Source: an uncultured Ignavibacteria bacterium (GTDB lineage: Bacteria; Bacteroidota; Ignavibacteria; Tepidaquicellales; Tepidaquicellaceae). From it: 52,128 nucleotides of DNA. Positions within the stretch are counted from its first letter, which is position 1, and each line of letters begins with the position of its first letter. The notes below the pieces were generated by a model that did not search any database, had not been told where the DNA came from, and saw only the letters and a list, made by a program, of their open reading frames with translations. Positions 9,087-18,496 of the stretch are shown in pieces. The position numbers and the translations under genes are program-made. The DNA lies in the NCBI GenBank assembly GCA_937872315.1, contig CALMST010000244.1, positions 1 through 52,128 on the forward strand, written 5' to 3'.

Positions 9087-11012
9087 CTATTCTTCGATAT
9101 TTTTTTTGTCATCATTCTTTATCTGTGTTATTCTGAATGCCGGAGCTTCATAATTCTTATCAAGATATTCCGAAGGAATTGTGACAGTATTACCGTCACG
9201 CTCTGCTCTGTAATGAGGTGACAGAATTTCAATACCCGCTTCATTGCAGCAGTCCTGAATATTCTGGTGAAGCTGGGAATAGATGACTGCCTGTTTCCCG
9301 GCATCTTTTGTATATCCATTTATCTGGTAAGATACATAAAAATCATCGAGGCTTGTCTGTAATACAAATGGAGAAGGATCTTTCTGAATCATATCAGTTC
9401 TGAGTGCAGCGTCAATAAGAGCTTTATGCATGATCTTCCAGGGGACGTCATAACCAATGGTAACAGTAGAGTGAACTATCAGACCCGGATCTTCCGGTTT
9501 TGTGTTTGTGGAATAGTTTATTGTGCTGCTTGATAATACGTTAGCATTCGGAACCGTAATGTCCTCATTCTTAATTGTTCTGATGCGTGTTACAAGCATG
9601 GATTTTTCTATTACATCTCCTGTCACTTCACCTATCTTTACACGATCTCCTATTTTAAAAGGTCTCATATAAGTGATCACAAGACCTGCCACCATGTTCG
9701 AAATTGCATTGGAAGAACCAAGTGAAAAAAGAACACCTATGAACACAGATACTCCCTGAAATGCCGGCGAGTCCGAACCCGGAAGATAAGGAAATATAAG
9801 AACTATCATAAAAGCATATAAAAGAAATTTTATGATATTAAAAGTAGGCAATGCCCAGTCCGAATGAAATCCGCTAATATTAATGTTTCCGTTCTGGATC
9901 TCATCAAAGAAATATTTTACGCCTTTTAGTGCGTAACGGAATATGGAGTAGATTACAATTATCGTAAAAAGATTTGGAAGGTAATCAAGTATTCCCGACA
10001 TTGCATTCCCGGCAGGTGTTAAAACCCAGCTGAGTAAAGTATTTGTATAAGCCTTTGTATTTGGAAAAATGCTGAATAAAACCGGTAAACTGAAATATAT
10101 TACCAGTATGATCACAATTACACGCAGTATGTTTAATGCTCTTAATGCAAATTTAAGCTGATGATGCGGGGTCAGCAATTTTATATTACGTATAGTAAAT
10201 CCATTGAAATATTTCTCTTTGTTTTTATGGAGATATAATTCAAGCCGTTTGAATAATTTACGAATGGAGATTATCAATACACTTAGTATCACAATGATGA
10301 GCAGAACCATGCCAATTCTTTTGAGCCAGCTAATAAGGCTGTTATCACCGCGAACTTTTTCTATTTCATATCTGATTGTTGAAAGATATTCTTCCGCAAG
10401 CTGATTACTTTCCTTATTAAACCAAAGAGCATCCAGATTATTTACGGAAAGTATTACGGATTCATTATTATAGACTATGTCATTTCCGTATTCAGTTTCT
10501 ACAATTCTTAAAGAATCCGGATTAAAAAACGGATCATCATAAAGTTTTCTGATCCGGAGCGAAATAGCAGATGCTCTGTCTTTGGAGTTAAATGAACCGG
10601 ATTTTGTATAAATAAAAAACAGAGTGTCGTTCCTCAATGTAACCGGGTATCCTAACGCATTTTTTTTCAGTTGTGCAATATTTTCCAGCTGTTCAGCTTT
10701 ACGAAGTGAGTCATTGACGGCGATCTCATTTAATTTCGCCTCAAGTTCTTCGGTTTTCTGTTTGTCATCACCCGCATCCTCAAGTTCTTTTCGAAGCTGG
10801 ATTTTAATTAAAGAATCCATATGCTGCATCTGCTGCTGGTGCATAAGTGTAGACTGAGTGGCATTGCTTAAAGAATCAGCTTTTAATGAATCATTAATGA
10901 CTTTCTTTGACGTGGCGGAAAAATCTCTTTTTGAATTATCATCCCTGGAATACACCGATAAGGAAATGAAGCATAGTACAGAAATAAAAAATACTATTTT
11001 AAGCCTGTTCAT
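9087..11012 (-). CDS. Large MscS-family channel with periplasmic N-terminal domain
   Basis: A 641-residue MscS-family protein. A signal peptide (about 1-22) is followed by a charged, Gln/Lys-rich, probably coiled-coil stretch to about residue 115 and a soluble domain to about 225. Four or five membrane helices follow, then the conserved pore and beta domain: SLGSSNAISNMVAGLVITYM, RPFKIGDRVKIGEVTGDVIE and NEDITVPNANVLSSSTINYS. The extra N-terminal module suggests a channel that senses more than bilayer tension. Its start codon overlaps the end of the upstream antiporter gene by 14 bases, which implies translational coupling. Confidence 0.88.
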   Translation of the reverse strand: MNRLKIVFFISVLCFISLSVYSRDDNSKRDFSATSKKVINDSLKADSLSNATQSTLMHQQQMQHMDSLIKIQLRKELEDAGDDKQKTEELEAKLNEIAVNDSLRKAEQLENIAQLKKNALGYPVTLRNDTLFFIYTKSGSFNSKDRASAISLRIRKLYDDPFFNPDSLRIVETEYGNDIVYNNESVILSVNNLDALWFNKESNQLAEEYLSTIRYEIEKVRGDNSLISWLKRIGMVLLIIVILSVLIISIRKLFKRLELYLHKNKEKYFNGFTIRNIKLLTPHHQLKFALRALNILRVIVIILVIYFSLPVLFSIFPNTKAYTNTLLSWVLTPAGNAMSGILDYLPNLFTIIVIYSIFRYALKGVKYFFDEIQNGNINISGFHSDWALPTFNIIKFLLYAFMIVLIFPYLPGSDSPAFQGVSVFIGVLFSLGSSNAISNMVAGLVITYMRPFKIGDRVKIGEVTGDVIEKSMLVTRIRTIKNEDITVPNANVLSSSTINYSTNTKPEDPGLIVHSTVTIGYDVPWKIMHKALIDAALRTDMIQKDPSPFVLQTSLDDFYVSYQINGYTKDAGKQAVIYSQLHQNIQDCCNEAGIEILSPHYRAERDGNTVTIPSEYLDKNYEAPAFRITQIKNDDKKNIEE

Positions 11013-12186
11013 TTTGTAATTGATTTTTTTTATTGAACATAATACCTGCCATCATTATGATTGCAGATAATAAAATTACCTGAATGATCAAAGATTCATT
11101 TACAAAAGAAAGTTGCTGCGAAGAAGGTATGGAAATGAAAAGCAGGATTGTAATTAAACCTCTGGGCGCGATAAAAAGTAATGGGCTGACATCCATTTTA
11201 CCAATTTTCAACTGAATGAAACGGACAAAGTATATTACAAAAATTATTCCGAAAGCTATCAGGAGTCCGTTTGGCTCCAGAAGAGTTGAAGCGTCTATAA
11301 GAAACCCAAACAAAAGGAAGAACATTGTCCTTACCAGAAAAGCTATTTCCACCACTACTTCTCTGAACCTCTGTACTTCCGTTTCAAGTTTTTCCGGAGC
11401 TAATTTTTTTATGAAAGAAAAATTTTTCAGCTCTTCAAGATTGTTGAGCCACAAACCGAAGATCAATATAAAGATCAATGAAGGCAAGTGATAAATCTTC
11501 GATACGGTATAGATCAGGATCACGATCATTATTATCGGTATGAACTTTACATGATGATCAATATTCTTGATAAGTAAAGCCAGTCCTATGCTTGCTCCAA
11601 ATGAGATCAGAAGAATACTTACAAGCTGTAATAAAAAATGTCCGCCTGCAGTCAGGTTTATGATCTCATTTACCGTAAAAAAATTAAATATGATGACTCC
11701 GAAAATATCAGACATACTTGATTCATATATGACGAATTCCTTGTTAGTTTTACTTAAATATCTCACACTCGGAATCGCGACTGCGCTGCTTATAATACAA
11801 AAAGGAATTGCATGTATAAAACTGTCCTTGAGACTTGCTTCCGACATCAAGTGAAACACATATCCGATAATTAAAAATAATACAATTATAGGTATAAGTG
11901 CTGAAAGCGCTGATTTTGTTAAAACATCCTTCTTACTTTTGTTTATTTCAAGTTCAAGACTGCCTTCAAGCACAATAAGAATTAGTCCGACAGTACCAAG
12001 TATGGGAAGTAAAGGATCCAGATCCGGTACCCCGGTAATATCAAAAAAAGAAATCAGCTGATGAACTCCCCATCCCAAAGCCAGCAGTAATACAACAGAT
12101 GGTATTTTCGTATGCTTAGAACTTAGATCAAACGCATAAGATATTAAGATAAGTATACACAGAGTTACAATAATGGCTGTTGTCAT
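10999..12186 (-). CDS. Cation:proton antiporter (CPA family)
   Basis: A 395-residue polytopic protein with about twelve hydrophobic helices and the monovalent cation:proton antiporter pattern: an N-terminal SSKHTKIPSVVLLLALGW block, then PLLPILGTVGLILIVLEGSL, which resembles the helix 3-4 region of NhaP/KefB-type exchangers. It is the promoter-proximal gene of an operon with two MscS channels and overlaps the second gene by 14 bases. The context points to ion and osmotic homeostasis. Na+ versus K+ specificity cannot be read from the sequence. Confidence 0.87.
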   Translation of the reverse strand: MTTAIIVTLCILILISYAFDLSSKHTKIPSVVLLLALGWGVHQLISFFDITGVPDLDPLLPILGTVGLILIVLEGSLELEINKSKKDVLTKSALSALIPIIVLFLIIGYVFHLMSEASLKDSFIHAIPFCIISSAVAIPSVRYLSKTNKEFVIYESSMSDIFGVIIFNFFTVNEIINLTAGGHFLLQLVSILLISFGASIGLALLIKNIDHHVKFIPIIMIVILIYTVSKIYHLPSLIFILIFGLWLNNLEELKNFSFIKKLAPEKLETEVQRFREVVVEIAFLVRTMFFLLFGFLIDASTLLEPNGLLIAFGIIFVIYFVRFIQLKIGKMDVSPLLFIAPRGLITILLFISIPSSQQLSFVNESLIIQVILLSAIIMMAGIMFNKKNQLQNEQA

Positions 12187-12334
12187 TCTTTAGATAGAAA
12201 TTCAATTATATTGTTATTGCCCGTAAACCTTTGTTTTAAGAGGATTCAAAATACCTCCGAATGATAAAATAAGCAATGAATTAACTTTTTATGAGTCAGA
12301 TGTTTTGCAGGAAATTACAAAGTTTCCCAAATCC

Positions 12335-12372
12335 GTCCATAACGTTTTAATAAATTACAAAATAGATTTATC
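12335..12372. repeat. Dispersed repeat family C, copy 1 (38 bp)
   Basis: Begins GTCCATAACGTTTTAAT and ends ATAGATTTATC. It matches 22031-22068 at 31 of 38 positions without gaps and in the same orientation. Confidence 0.55.
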
Positions 12373-12417
12373 TGTATTTCGGTTTAACTTCTGTGTCTGT
12401 CCAATAAGTCATAAAGT

Positions 12418-12486
12418 ACCACGAATATTCAAATTCAAGAAAATGTTTGAAAATTAAATTCTTTGAGCCTTTGTGTCTGTGAGTAA
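12418..12486 (-). repeat. Palindromic dispersed repeat family B, copy 1
   Basis: Read on the minus strand this ~69-bp element matches 19157-19232, including a 22-base core (12440-12461) with one mismatch. Its ends carry inverted motifs (ACCACGAA on one side and GTGTCTGTGAGT on the other). It is non-coding and MITE-like in form, although no target duplication is visible. Confidence 0.6.
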
Positions 12487-12558
12487 AAAATTAATTTTTC
12501 ATTTAAGACTATCCAAGAAGCAATGAAAACCAACGGCCGCATGTTGTAAATTTTGATT

Positions 12559-12635
12559 GCCGGAAATCCATTCTTCATTGGCGGCAAAAACTTCAACTCA
12601 CCGCCCTCAGAAAAGTTCTGCCGTGCGTTTCCGGC
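12559..12635. other. Nested inverted repeats, possible structured RNA or element remnant
   Basis: An outer pair GCCGGAAA (12559-12566) / TTTCCGGC (12628-12635) encloses an inner pair GGCGG (12580-12584) / CCGCC (12601-12605). The region is clearly richer in G and C than its surroundings and has no open frame. It could be a structured RNA, a recombination site or a decayed element; nothing in the sequence decides among these. Confidence 0.4.
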
Positions 12636-12808
12636 GGGAAATATTTTCTTATCCCTATGTTCTGAGTTTCATTCTGTAAATTAGCAAATGCGGATTATTT
12701 TGTTTCAATAACTGTAATGTCTGATTATGTATTGAATCTAAATCAATTTATATTATTTAAGAATGTTTGGACAACAATGAGATTTTCCATACAGATTACC
12801 GCAATTGA

Positions 12809-13429
12809 TCATTCAACAATGTTTTTTCCGGTGAGAAGTTCGGTAGAACCCGAACCGTATTTTTTCAGATATGAGATCGCTTTTTCTTTATCTATTTCAA
12901 TCAGGCTTACATCACTTTTAGAAATGATCTTTGTACCGCCTTTGAGAAAATCAGGTGCTCCCGGTTCAAAGATTGTTAAAAAACCATTATCATTTTCTTC
13001 GACAATAAAAACTATTTTCCATTCGAGATTTATTTTCATCATCACTGTCTGCCAGTTATCATATATGTTCACAGTCTTATCAAGGAGTTTCTTATCAACC
13101 TGTTTAATTGTTTCCGTTTTCATTTGTTTGTAACCCGGAATGAACGTACTTGCAATATTATCAAGCTTGTCATGGAATTTTTTGGCAAATCCGAATTTCA
13201 CTATCAATCCGGCTAAGAAACAAATTAAAAGCAGAATAAAAATAACGGCAATAATAACTGCAAGTTTTCCCAGTAATCTTTCTACACCAACTGAAACTGC
13301 AACAGGAGCTACAATCTTGTATATACTGGTATAAATATCTTCTACTATATAAATTATAACAGTAAGAGGTATTAAAAATAAAACACCTCCATAGATCGTT
13401 GTCTTTGCATAATCCAGAAATGATCTCAT
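12809..13429 (-). CDS. DUF502 family membrane protein
   Basis: A 206-residue protein with two N-terminal transmembrane helices (about 11-30 and 52-76) and a cytoplasmic beta-rich domain, matching DUF502 (PF04367). Supporting motifs are the short IPLTVIIYIV helix, the IPGYKQMK linker after the second helix, and GFLTIFEPGAPDFLKGGTKI. Function is unknown. It stands alone, downstream of the sulfatase at 13518 but separated from it by a strong terminator. Confidence 0.8.
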   Translation of the reverse strand: MRSFLDYAKTTIYGGVLFLIPLTVIIYIVEDIYTSIYKIVAPVAVSVGVERLLGKLAVIIAVIFILLLICFLAGLIVKFGFAKKFHDKLDNIASTFIPGYKQMKTETIKQVDKKLLDKTVNIYDNWQTVMMKINLEWKIVFIVEENDNGFLTIFEPGAPDFLKGGTKIISKSDVSLIEIDKEKAISYLKKYGSGSTELLTGKNIVE

Positions 13430-13466
13430 TCGGGAATTTAAAAGGGCGATTTTTTAAAAAGTTATT

Positions 13467-13500
13467 AAAAAAATCAGGATCCGGATTACCGGACCCTGAT
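13467..13500 (-). terminator. Intrinsic terminator after the 516-residue sulfatase gene
   Basis: On the minus strand, a 12-bp stem (ATCAGGGTCCGG / CCGGATCCTGAT) with one non-Watson-Crick pair and an ATTA-type tetraloop, followed by a run of Ts. It lies 17 bases after the sulfatase stop codon. Confidence 0.88.
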
Positions 13501-13517
13501 CTGTGTAAACAGAATAT

Positions 13518-15068
13518 TTAATGAAGAGAGCCGCTCATTGCACCGTCAAGCATTTCACTTGTCTGCTCAATTGTAAATGATCCCGGTTTCTGACTTGGCG
13601 GAAACTCTTTGAATGTCATCATGAAATTACCGATAATGTCTTTGACCGGTCCGAGAATATACACTCTTCTGAACATCCAGTCATAATATGTATTCGATGT
13701 TATGTCAGCTCTTTCATACGGATCAGTTCTCAGATTAAACAGTTTCGGGCACCGGAGCTTTGTAAAAGGCTCTGACCAGATCTGTAAAGTTCCTCTTTCT
13801 CTTTGCTCCATAAAAACAGCTTTCCAGTTGTCAAACCTCAGACATACTACTTCACCGTCATCATTAAAATAAATAAATCCCTGTCTCGGACTGGTTTCAG
13901 ATTTTCCGGTAAGATAATCTTTCTGGTCTTTTCCATCCAGATGAACTTTAAAAGTTTCGTTACCGATTTCCAATCCTTTAAGGAGCTTTTCAGTAATTTC
14001 GCTGTCTCCTGCAACTGACAGAATAGTCGGAAGCATATCAAGGTGACTCATTATTCCGTTCAATTCTGTTCCGGGTTTAATGTGACCGGGCCATCTGAAC
14101 ATTGCCGGTACTCTGAAAGCGCCTTCCCAGTTTGAGTTCTTTTCATTTCTGAAAGGTGTCATAGCTCCGTCCGGCCAGGTATTCATATGCGGACCATTAT
14201 CTGTGCTGTACATGACAAATGTATCTTCAGCTATTCCGAGTTCGTCAAGAAGATTTAACAAGTCCCCAATATTTTTATCATGATCCATCATTGTATCATG
14301 ATATTCAGACTGCCATCTTCCGGCTTGTCCTATGCTTTCGGGTTTGGTATGTGTAAATGCATGCATGTGAGTTGTATTGAACCAGCAGAAGAACGGCTCG
14401 TCAGATTCATTACTCTTCTTTATGAAATCTTTTGCAGCTGCCAGGAATTCCTCATCAACAGTTTCCATTCTTTTAGCTGTCAATGCTCCTGTGTCCACAA
14501 TTTTCTGCTTACCGACTTTTCCCCATCTTGGCATTTCAGTTGTATCTTCCTCTTCTGTTGCCCAGCAGTGAAGCACGCCCCTTGGACCATACTTTTCTCT
14601 GAAGTGCGGAAAATCTTTTGGATCAGGATAATCTTTATGCTCCGGCTCTTCTTCTGCATTCAGATGATAAAGATTTCCAAAGAACTCGTCAAATCCATGA
14701 GCTGTCGGTAAAAATTCATTCCTGTCTCCGAGATGATTTTTCCCGAACTGACCCGTTCTGTATCCCATAGGCTTTAATAACTGCGCTATGGTAACATCTC
14801 TTGCCTGCAAACCTTCCGGCGCGGCCGGCATTCCTACCTTTGATAAACCTGTTCTGTATGTGCATTGTCCCGTAATGAAAGCGGATCTTCCTGCAGTACA
14901 ACTCTGTTCTCCATAATAATCAGTACAGATAGCACCTTCTGAAGCAATCCTGTCAATATTTGGTGTCCTGTATCCCATCATTCCCCTGGAATAACAACTT
15001 AGGTTTGTCTGTCCTATATCATCTCCCCATAAGATTAGAATGTTAGGTCTTTTCTTTTCTTTTGCCAT
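13518..15068 (-). CDS. Type I sulfatase (arylsulfatase-like), 516 residues
   Basis: A 516-residue sulfatase without a signal peptide. N-terminal RPNILILWGDDIGQTNLSCY supplies the metal-binding Asp16-Asp17 pair. The formylglycine site is Cys57-Thr-Ala-Gly-Arg61, the CxAxR variant of CxPxR, followed by SAFITGQ. FGKNHLGD gives the Lys/His pair, FNTTHMHAFTHT a substrate His, and YSTDNGPHMNTWPDG the second Asp-Asn metal pair. It lacks the ~200-residue C-terminal beta domain present in the larger sulfatases of this window and belongs to another subfamily. A strong Shine-Dalgarno AAAAGGAG (15080-15087) lies 11 bases from the ATG. Substrate is unknown; activation by the FGE at 1910 is inferred. Confidence 0.93.
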   Translation of the reverse strand: MAKEKKRPNILILWGDDIGQTNLSCYSRGMMGYRTPNIDRIASEGAICTDYYGEQSCTAGRSAFITGQCTYRTGLSKVGMPAAPEGLQARDVTIAQLLKPMGYRTGQFGKNHLGDRNEFLPTAHGFDEFFGNLYHLNAEEEPEHKDYPDPKDFPHFREKYGPRGVLHCWATEEEDTTEMPRWGKVGKQKIVDTGALTAKRMETVDEEFLAAAKDFIKKSNESDEPFFCWFNTTHMHAFTHTKPESIGQAGRWQSEYHDTMMDHDKNIGDLLNLLDELGIAEDTFVMYSTDNGPHMNTWPDGAMTPFRNEKNSNWEGAFRVPAMFRWPGHIKPGTELNGIMSHLDMLPTILSVAGDSEITEKLLKGLEIGNETFKVHLDGKDQKDYLTGKSETSPRQGFIYFNDDGEVVCLRFDNWKAVFMEQRERGTLQIWSEPFTKLRCPKLFNLRTDPYERADITSNTYYDWMFRRVYILGPVKDIIGNFMMTFKEFPPSQKPGSFTIEQTSEMLDGAMSGSLH

Positions 15069-15079
15069 TTACTGTTTCT

Positions 15080-15087
15080 CTCCTTTT
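15080..15087 (-). promoter_or_regulatory. Shine-Dalgarno for the 516-residue sulfatase
   Basis: AAAAGGAG on the minus strand, 11 bases upstream of ATG at 15068. It supports this start. Many other genes here have no recognisable Shine-Dalgarno. Confidence 0.6.
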
Positions 15088-15194
15088 TTAGTTTTTGAAT
15101 GAAATAAATATATATTTTTAATGATAAAAAATAGCATAAGCATAGTATTTTAACAGAGTAATTTAAAATACTCAATACTCAAAACCAGTCACAC

Positions 15195-15773
15195 TCACTC
15201 TCCGATCTTTGCCTTCAATTCCCCGATCTTATCCTTTACTTTACCCGCAATTGCTTTTTTTGCAAAGGAAAGTAAGATCAGGGCTATACCTGTCAATACA
15301 ATGGTCATCCCAAGAATAGTAGCAATTCCTGCGGCACCGCTTCCCATATTCATGACCATCATAAGTCCGGCAACTATGCCAAGAATTCCAACGATTAACA
15401 AGAACCAGCCCATTGAACTCTCAGACTTCAGTGACCAGCCATTTGCCATAAGACTTATTCCTGTCATCAGAACCCACAATCCAAAAACAATAGTTACGGC
15501 TTTCATTGTAACTAATATATTGCTCAATATTAAAATGCCAAATAATGCTGACAACAGACTCCAGATTAGAGAACCTGTATCTCTTTCTCCGCTGCCTGCA
15601 AAAATCCATCCAAAAACTCCAACAACTCCTGTCACTAAAATAATAATTCCGAACCATAAAGAAATTCCTGCAAGCACATCCACAGGATTACTAAAGATGA
15701 ATAAGCCGAGTATGAACATCAGAATACCCTGCAATAATATCACCCACCATTTTTTTAACATTGTTTTTAACAT
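15195..15773 (-). CDS. HdeD family membrane protein (DUF308)
   Basis: A 192-residue protein with six predicted transmembrane helices in three similar pairs, the HdeD/DUF308 pattern. The N-terminus LKKWWVILLQGILMFILGLF is characteristic. The C-terminus is a short charged amphipathic tail (KDKIGELKAKIGE). E. coli HdeD is an acid-stress membrane protein; the role here is unknown. It is 27 bases downstream of the 15801-16481 barrel gene and probably cotranscribed with it. Confidence 0.88.
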   Translation of the reverse strand: MLKTMLKKWWVILLQGILMFILGLFIFSNPVDVLAGISLWFGIIILVTGVVGVFGWIFAGSGERDTGSLIWSLLSALFGILILSNILVTMKAVTIVFGLWVLMTGISLMANGWSLKSESSMGWFLLIVGILGIVAGLMMVMNMGSGAAGIATILGMTIVLTGIALILLSFAKKAIAGKVKDKIGELKAKIGE

Positions 15774-15800
15774 GGCTTTGTTTTTTTTAAGTTAGTTTAA

Positions 15801-16481
15801 TTATCTTCTTATTCTTGTTTTTGGCTGACCGAATTGAATTATAAGAGCTCCCCCAAGTCCAAACTGATACATTGAGGATTCGGTATTTATTCCGGTACTG
15901 ACTCCGCCTGTGCCAAGATAAACACCGCCGCCGATATCCTGAACTGCAGACTGAAGCTGCGCCTGCAATCTTATTCCGACATTTGGAGAAAACATAAAAT
16001 CAGATCCGAGTCTCGCCGACCATGCAAAATTTGTAGTAGAAGATTCTGCTCCAGGAGGCGGATTTTGATTGTTCAGAATCGCTACACCAAGCATTATTCC
16101 GCCGAATGGTTTTATACTTTGACCCGGCAATGGTAAATATTTATTACCGCCGATCAGAATATAATTAATGTCCACATCATAAGTCCTGTTTGTATCTGCA
16201 AGATTAGATGTGTAGGTTACGGGAAACTCTGTGTTTTGCCTGTTGTACATTAGTTCAATACCGTAGGTCTGCTTTAATATATATTCAAAACCCACACCCC
16301 ATTGATAATTTCCGTTTATAGTTCCTCTGATGTATCTTCCATTATCTAATGTAGCGTCAACTCCGTCGTCAAAGACATAAGAATTGTACAGATTGATCTT
16401 GTAAGGCTGCGCTATGGAAGAATTACTGAAATAAAAGGAGATTAAAGAAAATGTTAAAAAAGTAAAAATAAGTTTTTTCAT
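15801..16481 (-). CDS. Outer-membrane beta-barrel protein
   Basis: A 226-residue exported protein with a signal peptide cleaved near SIAQ. The mature chain alternates polar and aromatic residues in short strands (GNYQWGVGFEYILKQ, FGGIMLGVAIL, FAWSARLGSDFMF, PNVGIRLQAQLQ) and ends in a basic tail. This is typical of small eight-stranded OMP_b-brl barrels. No specific function is recognised. It is the first gene of a probable two-gene unit with the HdeD-like gene. Confidence 0.75.
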   Translation of the reverse strand: MKKLIFTFLTFSLISFYFSNSSIAQPYKINLYNSYVFDDGVDATLDNGRYIRGTINGNYQWGVGFEYILKQTYGIELMYNRQNTEFPVTYTSNLADTNRTYDVDINYILIGGNKYLPLPGQSIKPFGGIMLGVAILNNQNPPPGAESSTTNFAWSARLGSDFMFSPNVGIRLQAQLQSAVQDIGGGVYLGTGGVSTGINTESSMYQFGLGGALIIQFGQPKTRIRR

Positions 16482-16718
16482 CTTAATTGATTTTAATTAA
16501 AAAATAATACTTAAAAATTGAGTTTTATCTGTAATGAAATTTTTAAATGGTTTAAATTTTAAATATTACTATTACTTTATGCAATTCAAAAAGGTATTTT
16601 TTTTTGGATAAATTCATTTAAATGTGACCCGAAAAAATTTAAAATTCTGAGATTACTTTATATTTACATTGTATTTTAGCATATATTAGGCAAATTTAAA
16701 ATAAACGTGACCCGGAAA

Positions 16719-18212
16719 ATGCCAAATTCAAAAGGAATTTCAAATTATGATTTCATCAAAGTAATCAGCAAATTTTCGAAAAAGGAAATTAGCGGGTTTA
16801 ATAAAATGCTGAGATCACCTTTATATAATAATCATTCTACTTTATTAACCCTTTTTACAGAGCTCAGGAAATATCATCCCGGATTTGAAAATAAAATTCT
16901 TACAAAGGAATATCTGTATGGAATAGTGAATCCCGGGAAAAATTATAATGACATATTGTTCAGAAAATATCTTTCAAGATTATATAAACTGGCAGAAGCA
17001 TTTTTGGATTTGTCTGAGAGAAGTACAATTCCAATTGAATACGAACTTAATATAATGCAGCAGCTAAGTAAACGAAACATTGATGATATTTTTGAAAGGA
17101 AAAAAAAAGAAATATATAAAAAATTCATTTATAAAAGAAAATTAAAGTATGATAACTTTTATTTCCTCCACAAATTAAGTGAAATAAAAGGATACCAATC
17201 TGCTAAAAAGAATTCATCCAGAGAAAGACAGAATGAACTTCTGGATTCAACCACTCATATCTTTATACATTTTTTATCTTTAGCATGTATAAATACAGGT
17301 CAGTTTGAAACTGATTCTGTAACCTTCAAATCTGTTTACGGGACTGAATATGCTCATTCTGTTCTTAAATTTATTGATATTGAGTTTTGTCTGAATGAAT
17401 TAATTAAAAGCAGGAATAAAAGAGCCCTGAATAAAAATGACATTATCCTGATAGAAATTATTTCCAATGACTTTAAGCTGAATATACCAAATGAAAAAAA
17501 ATCTTCTTACGGAAAACTCAGGAGTCTTGTAAATAAAAATATAGATTTGATTGATAAGAATTACTTGCTGTATTTGCTAAAAAGAATGAATACATTCTGT
17601 ATATCCGAGCAATTGAAAAATAATTCTGACTATGATAAGGACCTCTTTGAAAATTATAAATATATTATGGAACACAGACTTTTTAGCTTAGAAGGAACCC
17701 CAAGCTTAAACTTAAATGATTTCAAAGCTATACTCTACAGCGCAACAAGGAGTAATGAACTTGAATGGCTTAAAAATTTTATAAAAGAATATAAAGAACA
17801 ATTTGGATTTATTTCAGGAGATGAGATATACAATTACGGTATGGCATATTTATCATTTTATAAAAAGGAATATGAATTGTCACTTGAATATCTGGCAAAA
17901 ATATCGATCAGGCAATTTGTATTTACTCTTGATTCGTACATTCTGAAATCCAAGATATATTTTGAAATGGGATTCCGGAAGTCTTCAATTTCGGTTTCAA
18001 ATGCATTCAGACATTATTTAAATAACAATAAATCAATGTCCGAAGAATTAAAATCCGGTCTGATCAATTATCTTAAATATTATAAAATACTCTTAAGTCT
18101 GAAAGGAAAAAATAACTCTGAAAGATCATATAAAATTTTAAACGAAATAAAAGAAAGTTCTGTACTGCGGAATAAAGTTTGGCTGACGGAAAAAGCAAAA
18201 GAACTTACCTGA
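16719..18212 (+). CDS. Unknown TPR-like helical protein (paralogue of 40655-42088)
   Basis: About 497 residues, Lys/Asn/Leu-rich and nearly all helical, with repeated aromatic/Leu helix pairs suggestive of TPR-like folds. It has no signal peptide or membrane segment. The N-terminus (FSKKEISGFNKMLRSPLYNN then LFTELRKYHPGF) resembles a widespread Bacteroidota/Ignavibacteria family of uncharacterised ~500-residue proteins and the product of 40655-42088. A GTG at 16707 would add four residues. I prefer ATG at 16719 because both paralogues carry ACCCGGAAA immediately 5' of the ATG. It is single-gene, without a clear terminator. Function is unknown. Confidence 0.78.
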   Translation: MPNSKGISNYDFIKVISKFSKKEISGFNKMLRSPLYNNHSTLLTLFTELRKYHPGFENKILTKEYLYGIVNPGKNYNDILFRKYLSRLYKLAEAFLDLSERSTIPIEYELNIMQQLSKRNIDDIFERKKKEIYKKFIYKRKLKYDNFYFLHKLSEIKGYQSAKKNSSRERQNELLDSTTHIFIHFLSLACINTGQFETDSVTFKSVYGTEYAHSVLKFIDIEFCLNELIKSRNKRALNKNDIILIEIISNDFKLNIPNEKKSSYGKLRSLVNKNIDLIDKNYLLYLLKRMNTFCISEQLKNNSDYDKDLFENYKYIMEHRLFSLEGTPSLNLNDFKAILYSATRSNELEWLKNFIKEYKEQFGFISGDEIYNYGMAYLSFYKKEYELSLEYLAKISIRQFVFTLDSYILKSKIYFEMGFRKSSISVSNAFRHYLNNNKSMSEELKSGLINYLKYYKILLSLKGKNNSERSYKILNEIKESSVLRNKVWLTEKAKELT

Positions 18213-18496
18213 ATTTTATTACAATTTCTTTTAAATCCTGAAAAGATGATTAAAGTACTGACCGGAGTATTTATTATAACAAGTAATTTTGTCTGACCGC
18301 TTATTATCAATAGCAACTGATCATTTCGTTTTCAAGCCTCACAGACTGTCCGAAAACCAATCCATTTTGATTAACGGATCTTTGTTGTTTACCTCAGGCA
18401 TTATGCCTTCGGTTAAAATAACAATAGTGCTTTCAGGTTAGGTGCCTGCACCGGAACGACCTCCAGCGGGATTTATCTCAAATCAGCAATGGCAGA

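Larger units (their letters stand above)
12187..12808. other. Intergenic region with repeats and nested hairpins
   Basis: About 620 bases without a gene. It contains a 38-bp repeat copy (12335-12372), a palindromic repeat copy (12418-12486) and a GC-richer region with nested inverted repeats (12559-12635). An open stretch on the plus strand from 12717 has no coding character and lies antisense to the DUF502 gene. Confidence 0.7.

Noticed and set aside
12533-12655. Integron attC site
   Set aside because: The nested inverted repeats are suggestive, but I could not find matching RYYYAAC/GTTRRRY core sites at both ends, and there is no integrase or cassette.
12717-13133. 138-codon plus-strand open frame
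   Set aside because: Antisense to the DUF502 gene, whose translation matches a known family throughout.
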